This document shows, piece by piece, positions 1-6,814 of a stretch of 10,810 nt of DNA. Within the stretch, counting starts at the first letter, position 1, and each line of letters opens with the position of its first letter. A model generated the notes under the pieces. That model made no database searches and was not told where the DNA came from. It saw only the letters and a program-made list of their open reading frames with translations. The stretch spans positions 1-10,810 of the forward strand of contig JALKBU010001463.1 in the NCBI GenBank assembly GCA_023091735.1. The letters are read 5' to 3'. The DNA comes from Trichomonas tenax. Lineage: Eukaryota; Parabasalia; Trichomonadida; Trichomonadidae. The translations under genes were made by a program, and so were the position numbers.

Positions 1-2
1 AA

Positions 3-317
3 TACGTTTCTAAATCAGTACCTTATATTAACTTTGGAAATAATTTATTCATTCGCTCAAGAATTTCAAACGTTGTGGGAATTAATACTTCATCAACTCT
101 TGAATACGTTTCTATTTGTTATAACATTATCGGGATATTCATTCCTAATTTACCTTAAATATTCAAAGACCCCGGTAATTATGTAAAAATAAATTCATTT
201 GATCTCCTAAATCTAAGTTTTACATTAGTGGATTCGTTCAATGTACCCATTAAACTGAAATCACCAATTAATATGACTGTCGAGGTAATTTATGAAAAAG
301 ATTTACTTAAAATTTAA
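3..317 (+). pseudogene. Capsid-like protein (possible penton/minor capsid), C-terminal fragment with an in-frame stop
   Basis: The frame is open from the window edge and ends at TAA (315-317). It is interrupted once by TAA at 156-158. Both sides read as plausible beta-strand-rich protein. The last 35 or so residues alternate hydrophobic and polar residues around a motif of the form LSFTLVDSFNVPIKL, then end in a strand of the form MTVEVIYEKD. This resembles the terminal strands of jelly-roll minor capsid (penton-like) proteins of Polintons, where a 'v.l.D..g.pi.l' strand pair closes the protein. The start lies outside the window. The gene converges on the polymerase and the two overlap by 11 bp at their stops. 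The internal stop suggests inactivation of this copy, although a sequencing error is possible. The coding nature is fairly clear; the capsid identity is inferred from a short stretch. Confidence 0.5.
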
Positions 318-3300
318 GCTTACGAATAAATTTATTTTTTGTCGTTACAGTAAAGTTATCCTTTCGATCAAAGCATGGTTTGCTACTCCTACATAAATCA
401 AATGCTATTTCATCACCATCATATAAAGCCTTATATAATAACATTAATGAGAAATCACTGTCTTTATCATAAGTGCCGACCGGATAATGAATATTTGTTT
501 TTGAATCATAAACGCATTGAACTGCATCAGGAAACATTTCATTAGCAGTAATAGTGATGACATCCTGTTTTACACCTTTAAGTCTGCAGTGAAAGGCAAC
601 TTCGTTTAAATCATTAGTGAGTTGATCAATGTAAGACTTCTTTCCACAAAATATTGATTTATAAGCGAATGACTGATAAACGGGTGTCATTTCCGCAAAA
701 TCACTGTGAAACTGACCTAAATTCTTACCGATTAATTCTCTTCCATATCTATTCTTAAACTCTTCGGCAAGTCTTGGAATTTCTTTATCATATAAATGCA
801 TAGAATCTGTATCAGTTATGAAAATGACGATACCAATATCCTCAGCAGTGCATATTACTTCATTCATAATTCTTTTACTCATTGATAATATATTAACACC
901 CAAGTGACAGAAATTAAAATGTCTACAAATGCTTTTCTGAGTCTTAAATATAATCTTATCGGATCCATCCAATTCTTCGAACTTAATGATTTCATTATAA
1001 TTCTTATTTATGTATCTCATCGCATCAATATCATTAATGAAGTTTATTTTTGTTTCGATTGGTGCTAAAATTGTTTTTCCGTAAATACTGTTTAAAATTA
1101 ATTTTATGGTTTCTTGTAATGGGTTTTCTTCTTTCTTATACCTTAATCTTAATTCAAAAAGTTTCTTGATTTCATCTCTTATTCGGTAATCTCTTTTTCC
1201 ATCGTAATAATAACCTTTAATTATATTGCACTTAATACCTTGGTACTTAATTAAATCCAATAATGATATTTGGTCAACCATCATACGACAGCATGTGTTA
1301 GAACTCCTGGGCACATTGAGCTTGGGATTTAATTCAGGATCAACAACGATTAATGGTAATTCTCTGGGTATACCTATTTCTGTTATTTCAATTTCTGCAA
1401 AGAATCCCGAAATGAATTTATTGCCAGTTGGTTCAACCTGTTCTTCATCAAATAAATGATTTATTAAATATTCAGTACTTAGCATTTCATTTTTCATTAC
1501 TTTCGGCATTCCTTCTAACGTGTAAAGTCTAGCAATAGCTGAAGGATAGAGTGAAACAGCATCGAAATCAGAAATTAAATCTTGACTCATATTAATTTGT
1601 TTTTGATTATTACATAACATACACCTTCCACCATGAATACATCTACTGATAAATTCACGTGGTTTGTTCGCTAGATCAAATAAATTTCCATTCGGATAAT
1701 AAACTCTGTTTTCAAATAATTTATTACTTACTGAACAAATGGATACGAATTCGAAAACATTCAAACCAAATTCTTTATATATATCATCTTTGAATTTCAT
1801 GAATCCTTCACGTAAGATCCTTACGTCTTGAGCACAATAATAAGTCGAATATTTCTCTAAATCAAATTTAGATTCGCTTATTCTGCATCCTTTGATGTTA
1901 TTAATATTATTTATAAAAGTTTCTTTATCTTCGACATATTTTAATGTTTCATTAATGTCACCAATTCTGTTTGAATTCTTTAATATCTCACTTGTGTAGT
2001 ATCGATAAGGAAAAACTTCTTTATCTCCTGTCTTAAGTTTAAAGCATTCGGGAAAGTCTTTTAATTGTTTTGAAATCACTGTATACGAATCTTTAAAGAA
2101 TAATCTCTTATTGTTATATTCTCCTTGAATTAACATAGTTCTTGATCCTTTAATGATAGGTGTACCTGTTATCTTATCGAGATGACGTAATATAAAATTA
2201 ATGTCATAAGATAAATTATGAAAATATACAAGGCTTTTGTCTTCGAGAGCTTCAAGAAATTCTATAGCACAATCTTTACCCCAGATACTTCTAGGATTTG
2301 TTCCTTTCTCGTTATCGAAACATATATTAAATGCTTTATGAACACCATCCGTTGAACATTCAAAGTCAGCGAAATAAAAGTGTTCAGGTTTAATATCAAC
2401 TTTATTTTTCCTCTTCCCTTCCTTAGGAACATATTCTTCTTTAACTCTACAACAGAATTTAGGATTATATTTTAGGTCTGTCATTTCTGCTAAATTTTGT
2501 TTGTATAAAGTCGTAGTGTAAGTAAACATGTCACCGTAACTTATTGGTTCAAAATATCCTTCTTGAAAAAGTGTTTTAATGACTGTGCATAACTTGGTCG
2601 TATGCTTTGAATCAATGACATATCTTCCTTCTCTTAATCTCGTCACAAGTTGCATTTTTTCCAATGACCAGGTGTTGCATGTCTTCACAATGTTTTTATA
2701 ATTCTTAATGAAGTAAGTGGAGATAGGTGCTCTTTCGTTAAGCATATAGTGTTTATCCATTAATAATAACTTAATGGTCATTTTTGGTGTCTTTGGTTTT
2801 TTGTTTTCATCCTTTGGTGTATATGTTATCGTATGCCTTTCTGATTCGGGTAAATAAACTTTAAATTCTATCTCTGTTTCGTTTGCTATTGCTTGAATTT
2901 TTGATTGAGGTAATGATCTCGATTTAATGATTTCTTTCATGAATTCAATAGTTCTTTCGTCAACACCAGCCTGAATGCAAGCATAAACGAAACAATTATC
3001 TCTATTCATTAATTCTGCAGTTCTTTTATTAAGTTCATTAAATATTTGATACCTTTCTAAATTAATGGGTAACGTACATAAGTATTTCCAAAAATCACCT
3101 TCTCTGTTTTTGTAAGTCTTCTTCTTACCAAGTTTCATATTCCAGAAAGTTTCTATTAACTTTTCATTATTCATTGCCTTTAAATTATCAAGCATTTCTT
3201 TTTCGTCTTTCGTAAGTTTTGTTCTCTTCCTTATGTCTTCTTCCGTTTTATGTTTAATTTCTCCCTTCTTGACATCATCAATTGTAAGATTTGGATATGC

Positions 3301-4089
3301 AGTGAGATCAAATAAACGGATAGAATTTAAATTCTTGATTTCGTCGAGGAAAAAGTCGTAATGTAATTCAATAATGCCAGATGCTTCCGCTTCAACATCT
3401 GAAATAAAGTTTTCATTCTTTAATTGATGAAGTAAGCATCCAATGTTTCTAACATTTAATGTTGTACCTTCGAGTTTTCCGCTCATGTCGTAAATAACGA
3501 GCCATTTCTGCGAAGAGTTCATATGAACCTTTTTTAATAAATCAATAAACACTTTACCGATGTGGATATTGAAATAATCCCTTTCTGTATCATTCATTTT
3601 TTCTATATTGAACTCAATCGCTCTATTCCCATACTTTACATCTTTCTTTGGGTTCATATCATCTTTCTTTAACCATTTTTCCCCAGCTAATGGTTTATCG
3701 TCAATGCTTTTAATAACTTCTTTCGCTTTCTTTATCATATCGACAGCATTCTTGATTTTAGAAAATGATTCTTCCTTTTGTTCTTTAGTCTTTGATTTAT
3801 TCTTATACCCTGCATCGATGTTTGTTAAATCATACATTTCTTTTCTAATAACTCTATCAACCGACTTCTTCTTATATCCCGCTTCTGTATTCATTAACGG
3901 AAAATTTGACTCTTGAATAAATGAATTAATTGATTTATATTTAATTGATCCTTTGTAATTATTTTCTTTTAAATATTCGCTTAAAATTTTTCTGTTTCGA
4001 TTATAGTTTGTTGATGATTTCATTCCTGTTGCTTCAATTAATTTTTGAAGCTTACTATTACTTAAATCGTTTAGGTTGTTATAGCTCAT
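307..4089 (-). CDS. Protein-primed family B DNA polymerase (Maverick/Polinton PolB)
   Basis: This enzyme would replicate the linear element, starting from a terminal protein rather than an RNA primer. Motifs seen in the 1260 residues: Exo I D575-F-E577, Exo II N625 and D629, Exo III Y751-x3-D755, polymerase motif A D843-x2-SLYPS, motif B K996-x3-NSIYG, motif C D1093-T-D1095, and a KxY-type motif K1151-S-Y1153. All catalytic residues are present, so the enzyme looks intact. The roughly 150 residues between motifs A and B leave room for the TPR insertions of protein-primed polymerases. The N-terminal 570 residues are lysine-rich. They begin with a SAP-like helix pair (about 7-42) and include a Cys/His segment (about 362-452) common in this family. 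ATG at 4087-4089 is the first start of the frame. The gene is convergent with the capsid-like gene and downstream of the 398-residue gene on the same strand. Its upstream region shares motifs with that gene. Confidence 0.93.
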   Translation of the reverse strand: MSYNNLNDLSNSKLQKLIEATGMKSSTNYNRNRKILSEYLKENNYKGSIKYKSINSFIQESNFPLMNTEAGYKKKSVDRVIRKEMYDLTNIDAGYKNKSKTKEQKEESFSKIKNAVDMIKKAKEVIKSIDDKPLAGEKWLKKDDMNPKKDVKYGNRAIEFNIEKMNDTERDYFNIHIGKVFIDLLKKVHMNSSQKWLVIYDMSGKLEGTTLNVRNIGCLLHQLKNENFISDVEAEASGIIELHYDFFLDEIKNLNSIRLFDLTAYPNLTIDDVKKGEIKHKTEEDIRKRTKLTKDEKEMLDNLKAMNNEKLIETFWNMKLGKKKTYKNREGDFWKYLCTLPINLERYQIFNELNKRTAELMNRDNCFVYACIQAGVDERTIEFMKEIIKSRSLPQSKIQAIANETEIEFKVYLPESERHTITYTPKDENKKPKTPKMTIKLLLMDKHYMLNERAPISTYFIKNYKNIVKTCNTWSLEKMQLVTRLREGRYVIDSKHTTKLCTVIKTLFQEGYFEPISYGDMFTYTTTLYKQNLAEMTDLKYNPKFCCRVKEEYVPKEGKRKNKVDIKPEHFYFADFECSTDGVHKAFNICFDNEKGTNPRSIWGKDCAIEFLEALEDKSLVYFHNLSYDINFILRHLDKITGTPIIKGSRTMLIQGEYNNKRLFFKDSYTVISKQLKDFPECFKLKTGDKEVFPYRYYTSEILKNSNRIGDINETLKYVEDKETFINNINNIKGCRISESKFDLEKYSTYYCAQDVRILREGFMKFKDDIYKEFGLNVFEFVSICSVSNKLFENRVYYPNGNLFDLANKPREFISRCIHGGRCMLCNNQKQINMSQDLISDFDAVSLYPSAIARLYTLEGMPKVMKNEMLSTEYLINHLFDEEQVEPTGNKFISGFFAEIEITEIGIPRELPLIVVDPELNPKLNVPRSSNTCCRMMVDQISLLDLIKYQGIKCNIIKGYYYDGKRDYRIRDEIKKLFELRLRYKKEENPLQETIKLILNSIYGKTILAPIETKINFINDIDAMRYINKNYNEIIKFEELDGSDKIIFKTQKSICRHFNFCHLGVNILSMSKRIMNEVICTAEDIGIVIFITDTDSMHLYDKEIPRLAEEFKNRYGRELIGKNLGQFHSDFAEMTPVYQSFAYKSIFCGKKSYIDQLTNDLNEVAFHCRLKGVKQDVITITANEMFPDAVQCVYDSKTNIHYPVGTYDKDSDFSLMLLYKALYDGDEIAFDLCRSSKPCFDRKDNFTVTTKNKFIRKLKF

Positions 4090-4230
4090 TTTTATACGAA
4101 TTAAAGAATTAAAAAAATTAAAATAAACTTAATTTATTATTTCTGAAACTTTTAAAATCTACTATATGTTTTACGTTAACAGATGTGTCAAGATTAGGAT
4201 TAATGACATCATTTACTTAAAATTTGATTG
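4090..4230 (-). promoter_or_regulatory. Upstream region of the polymerase gene with blocks shared with the 398-residue gene
   Basis: In + strand coordinates the region holds ACTTAATTT (4127-4135), TTTTACGTTAA (4169-4179) and TTACTTAAAA (4213-4222). The last two begin 80 and 124 bp upstream of the first base of the ATG. The same two blocks occur upstream of the 398-residue gene at 82 and 126 bp, with the same 44-bp offset between them. A trichomonad initiator of the TCA-Y-W type is not evident next to the ATG. The role as promoter elements is inferred from conservation of sequence and spacing only. Confidence 0.5.
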
Positions 4231-4314
4231 AAATAATTAAACGACAAACTAACTAACTAACTAGAAAAAGAAAGCGACAGGATTTTATGACTTCGGAATT
4301 TCAAAAATAAATTT
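4231..4314 (+). repeat. Intergenic repeat, copy A
   Basis: This 84-bp unit begins AAATAATTAAACGACAA, continues with four ACTA units, then GAAAAAGAAAGCG, then an ATTTTATGACTTCGGAATTT core and an AT-rich end. It matches copy B at 83 of 84 positions; the only difference is C at 4278 where B has A. It lies between the polymerase and the 398-residue gene and has no coding frame. Shorter relatives (copies C and D) lie in the next two gaps of the element. Function is unknown. Confidence 0.9.
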
Positions 4315-4350
4315 AGTGGTTATGAGAGAAAATTTATTCAGTTTTTGAAA

Positions 4351-4434
4351 AAATAATTAAACGACAAACTAACTAACTAACTAGAAAAAGAAAGCGAAAG
4401 GATTTTATGACTTCGGAATTTCAAAAATAAATTT
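4351..4434 (+). repeat. Intergenic repeat, copy B
   Basis: This direct copy of the unit at 4231-4314 is shifted by exactly 120 bp with one mismatch and a 36-bp unrelated spacer between them. It ends 3 bp before the stop codon of the 398-residue gene, so that transcript would run straight into the repeat in antisense orientation. The near identity to copy A suggests a recent duplication or gene conversion. Confidence 0.9.
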
Positions 4435-4437
4435 TAT

Positions 4438-5634
4438 TTATTTCTTTGAATATATTGTAATTCTCTTTCCAGAAATTATTTTTGAGTCTTTCGTAAATGA
4501 ATCTTTAACTAATTTTAACATTCCAAAACCTCGTGACGAAATATTAACACCAAAATAATTATTATACATTTCTGTTAATTCATTAACTTCAACGGATTCG
4601 TTTGGGATTGAGTCGAGGAACGAATTGAAATCTTTATTTTTATCATTAGTTTTAAGTTTAATGACTTCAGCAACTAATAGCTTATTATTAATTTCAACAA
4701 TTGTAGTTTCTCCATCTTCATAAGTAATGGATTTATTCTTTACAAAATCACAACCGTTTTGATTTCTCCAAATATACGACAAATCTTCCATTCGGTCTTC
4801 AATGCATATAGAAAATTCTTCGTTTAATATTTCTGGCAGCTCTTTCATCATTGCTTGATTTAATTGACTTATACAAGATTCGGCATATAATTTAACAACC
4901 TTTGAGTCATTCATTTCTTCGTCATCATCTATATAATTAATTTGTTGTTCAATGAATTTGTAAATTACGTAATGTATTTTCTCTATTAATTTCAAACATT
5001 GACTTTTAAGTATTGATTCCATTTTATAAAACTCAACCGAATCAGAATTTTTAATATTCATTGACATTTTTATTAAAGAGTTCTTCATTGAATCCATAAA
5101 CTTTAAAATTATGTTCATTGCTGTTTTAGAGTTCTTGCATCGATAAACACTTTCAATAGTTTTTGTATAATCTTTATCTTTCTTTGTTAAATTCTTGACC
5201 TTATCAACGAACATGTCGAAATAAGAAGAAATTAGGTCTTTATGATAATACGATATCTTTTCGTTAATAAACTCTTTCATATTTCTAATAACGTCATCCG
5301 TTGATTTTGGATATTTAGAAGCTTTGATTTTTTCTGATTCAATAAATGAGTTGAAATCGTTTAATCTTTTCATATCTCTGTTTAATAATTCTATTTCACG
5401 TTTGCACAAATTAACATAAGCGTCTTTTAACATTTGTCGAGTAGTGAATTCGTCATTTGGTTTTATTTTGTCTTCGGGAGGATTTAACATTTTTTCTTCT
5501 ATTTCTTTAATCATTTGCTGATATTCATTAACAGAAAATTTTTTATGTAAAAAATTATTTGTGAGAACAAACTGTTTATGTTCTTCGATTAATTTATTTA
5601 TCTTGTTTGAAACATCAAAAATTTGGATTGACAT
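4438..5634 (-). CDS. Lysine-rich helical Maverick protein with a possible C-terminal winged helix
   Basis: No family was recognised with certainty. The 398-residue protein is strongly charged and mostly helical, with amphipathic segments at about 5-25, 35-105, 115-150 and 200-275. It has no signal peptide or membrane segment. Residues 335-398 look like a small separate domain with the order helix, helix, 'VNISSRGFGMLKLV' helix, basic loop, then a GKRITIYSK strand. That pattern resembles the winged-helix module found at the C-terminus of D5-like primase-helicases, but no helicase Walker motifs are present here. It could be a DNA-binding accessory or structural protein of the element. ATG at 5632-5634 is the first start and is preceded by AAGCGAAA, the 8-mer also found in repeat copies B and D. 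The stop context TAAATAAA could serve as the trichomonad-type poly(A) signal (TAAA). The reading frame is confident; the function is not known. Confidence 0.8.
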   Translation of the reverse strand: MSIQIFDVSNKINKLIEEHKQFVLTNNFLHKKFSVNEYQQMIKEIEEKMLNPPEDKIKPNDEFTTRQMLKDAYVNLCKREIELLNRDMKRLNDFNSFIESEKIKASKYPKSTDDVIRNMKEFINEKISYYHKDLISSYFDMFVDKVKNLTKKDKDYTKTIESVYRCKNSKTAMNIILKFMDSMKNSLIKMSMNIKNSDSVEFYKMESILKSQCLKLIEKIHYVIYKFIEQQINYIDDDEEMNDSKVVKLYAESCISQLNQAMMKELPEILNEEFSICIEDRMEDLSYIWRNQNGCDFVKNKSITYEDGETTIVEINNKLLVAEVIKLKTNDKNKDFNSFLDSIPNESVEVNELTEMYNNYFGVNISSRGFGMLKLVKDSFTKDSKIISGKRITIYSKK

Positions 5635-5802
5635 TTTCGCTTACTTTTAGATTTATTAAAAAAAATAAATTTTTAAAAATTAGACTTAATTTTTGAATTA
5701 ACTATTTCATTCAAATTTTACGTTAATGAAGCAGTAAATTCAAACATCAACTTATAAAGTTACTTAAAACATCAAATTTTAAATGTAAACGCTCAAAAAT
5801 AG
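5635..5802 (-). promoter_or_regulatory. Upstream region of the 398-residue gene with matched blocks
   Basis: In + strand coordinates it contains ACTTAATTT (5684-5692), TTTTACGTTAA (5716-5726) and TTACTTAAAA (5760-5769). The second and third are 82 and 126 bp from the ATG, as in the polymerase gene, with an identical 44-bp offset. This is the left side of a divergent gap; the gene on the other side (5924) does not show the same blocks in mirror orientation. Promoter function is inferred. Confidence 0.5.
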
Positions 5803-5863
5803 TTTTTAAATTTCCGAAGTCATAAAATCCTTACGCTTTCTTTTTCTAGTTAGTTAGTTTGTC
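5803..5863 (-). repeat. Intergenic repeat, copy C (inverted, three ACTA units)
   Basis: Read on the minus strand, this copy has GACAA, three ACTA units, GAAAAAGAAAGCG, TAAGG and ATTTTATGACTTCGGAA, then a diverged AT-rich tail. It matches copies A and B over about 60 bp but lacks one ACTA unit and the leading AAATAATTAAAC block. It lies in the divergent gap between the 398-residue and 81-residue genes. Confidence 0.85.
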
Positions 5864-5913
5864 ATCAACACCAAATATATATTTTGATTTAAATTAAATT
5901 ATTTTTTTAATCT

Positions 5914-5918
5914 TCATA
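5914..5918 (+). promoter_or_regulatory. Possible trichomonad initiator (TCATA) before the 81-residue gene
   Basis: TCATA fits the trichomonad initiator consensus TCA(+1)-pyrimidine-A/T. Its A would be 8 bp before the ATG at 5924, within the short 5' leader distance usual in Trichomonas. A five-base motif in AT-rich DNA is weak evidence on its own. Confidence 0.35.
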
Positions 5919-5923
5919 AAACT

Positions 5924-6169
5924 ATGGAGAAGTTAATAAAACAATTAATGAAATATAATATTCAAAGTGAAATATGGAATGCTAATGGTAATGATTGGTT
6001 ATTGATGTATGATGATCAAAACGAATTAGTTTTATGTTGTCGTTACGATGGGAAAAATTATATCGTTTCTGATAATTGTACGAAAGCAATATATTTAGGA
6101 ATTCATTTCGAATTAGATTTAACAACTCCAGAAGAAGTCATAAAGGAATATTATAAGTATTTACTTTAA
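5924..6169 (+). CDS. Small orphan protein of the Maverick, 81 residues
   Basis: No family was recognised. The protein is acidic and looks compact: an N-terminal helix (MEKLIKQLMKYNI), a central run of strands rich in aromatic residues (around residues 17-45, with NDWLLMYDD and ELVLCCRYDG), two adjacent cysteines (CC), then a C-terminal helix (TPEEVIKEYYKYLL). It has no signal peptide or membrane segment. Several points support a real gene: a well-folded look, a possible initiator 8 bp upstream, a stop (TTTAAAA) that overlaps the trichomonad TAAA poly(A) motif, and element repeats in both flanking gaps. It is transcribed away from the 398-residue gene. A small regulator or inhibitor is possible but nothing in the sequence shows it. 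Confidence 0.65.
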   Translation: MEKLIKQLMKYNIQSEIWNANGNDWLLMYDDQNELVLCCRYDGKNYIVSDNCTKAIYLGIHFELDLTTPEEVIKEYYKYLL

Positions 6170-6179
6170 AATTATTTTT

Positions 6180-6240
6180 ACTGACTGACTAAGAAAAGAA
6201 AGCGAAAAGATTTATGACTTCAGAATTTTAAAAATTATTT
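6180..6240 (+). repeat. Intergenic repeat, copy D (diverged, ACTG units)
   Basis: The copy reads ACTG, ACTG, ACTA, then AGAAAAGAAAGCGAAAAG and ATTTATGACTTCAGAATTTT. The order of blocks is the same as in copies A to C, but two of the tetranucleotide units are ACTG and the core differs by a few substitutions and one lost T. It begins 10 bp after the 81-residue gene, in sense orientation to it. Confidence 0.8.
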
Positions 6241-6306
6241 TTGAGTGTTAATGAACAAAATATATGACAACGTTGATTTAAAACAAGTGGAAAAATAAAT
6301 TTGTAC

Positions 6307-6516
6307 TTAATCGCAATACTTTTCTATAAATTTACCCCAAGTTTCTATTTTCTTTCCTGCTGCTGCTAAGTTATCAGAAGCTTTTTGAAATTCTATTACT
6401 GCTAAATCATATTCACGTTTATCTTTTCTCAAATCATCAATTCCCCATTGATCTAATTCGTAAACACTATCACGATAACCCCAACAATTATTTTGTTCAT
6501 AAGCTTTTTGAGGTTT
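6307..6516 (-). pseudogene. 3' end of a Maverick gene, 5' part lost
   Basis: A frame of 69 codons ends at TAA (6307-6309). It reads as a helical, charged protein with regular hydrophobic spacing (for example DQWGIDDLRKDKREYDLAV and AAAGKKIETWGKFIEKYC), likely a coiled coil. There is no in-frame ATG, and an in-frame stop lies two codons beyond, at 6520-6522. The missing start at the point where the sequence style changes indicates truncation by deletion or rearrangement. The product was not recognised. It is convergent with the 81-residue gene, with repeat copy D between them. Confidence 0.6.
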
Positions 6517-6519
6517 ATT

Positions 6520-6814
6520 TTATATATATTAGGGAAATTATAGTTTTGAATATTCTCAGATTGGGGATTTTTATTGTTAGCCAAATTTTTGGATTACCCC
6601 GAAAAATCACACTCTGTATACTATTGTGTAATTAATTACATTGTCTTAAGGATAACTAAGGCTAAGTGCATTATACTCAACCTTGAAATATATTTTTTTT
6701 TTCAAAATATTTTTGGATGAATTAGATATCTTTTGTATTATGACTTCAATTCATAGAAATCTTTATAGCGTTTCTCATCTTAGTCATAGCGCAATATTTG
6801 AGACAAAATCATTT
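6520..6814. other. Non-coding stretch around the inferred right break of the Maverick
   Basis: No convincing gene is seen on either strand. The minus frame continuous with 6307-6516 is open again for about 31 codons beyond the stop at 6520-6522, but it does not read as protein. It holds an AT run (6520-6530), a segment with GGGGATTTTTATTG (6574-6587) and later GGATTACCCC (6591-6600), and a run of T at about 6690-6701. The Maverick-to-chromosome junction should lie here, but no terminal repeat or target duplication can be shown. Confidence 0.45.

Larger units (their letters stand above)
1..6519. mobile_element. Maverick/Polinton-type large DNA element, partial (left end outside the window, right end broken)
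   Basis: The segment holds a protein-primed family B DNA polymerase, a capsid-like C-terminus, a lysine-rich helical protein and small orphan genes. These are separated by short gaps that carry a shared repeat family. This gene set is typical of Mavericks/Polintons, which are abundant in trichomonad genomes. No integrase, packaging ATPase or protease gene is in the window, so most of the element would lie to the left. The right limit is placed at about 6519, where the last coding frame loses similarity to a gene and meets an in-frame stop (6520-6522, minus strand). No terminal inverted repeat can be proven. Calling it a Maverick rests on family knowledge of the polymerase; the exact right boundary is inference. 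Confidence 0.75.

Noticed and set aside
1..114. Repeat AATACGTTTCTA at 1-12 and 103-114
   Set aside because: It falls in the same reading phase of the capsid-like gene (YVS in both), but a 12-bp match is too short to argue for a duplication.
303..312. Third copy of the TTACTTAAAA upstream block
   Set aside because: It lies within the last codons of the capsid-like gene and has no second block at the 44-bp offset.
1226..1459. 77-codon open frame on +
   Set aside because: It lies antisense to the motif A region of the intact polymerase and shows no protein family features.
3608..3916. 102-codon hydrophobic frame on +
   Set aside because: It is antisense to the lysine-rich polymerase N-terminus; lysine and glutamate codons read backwards give phenylalanine, leucine and serine, which mimics membrane segments.
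4231..4434. CRISPR-like array
   Set aside because: There are only two adjacent copies with one 36-bp spacer, in a eukaryotic element with further copies in other orientations.
6574..6614. Maverick terminal inverted repeat
   Set aside because: GGGG/CCCC segments and a CACTCT end are suggestive, but the left end of the element is outside the window so no pairing can be shown.
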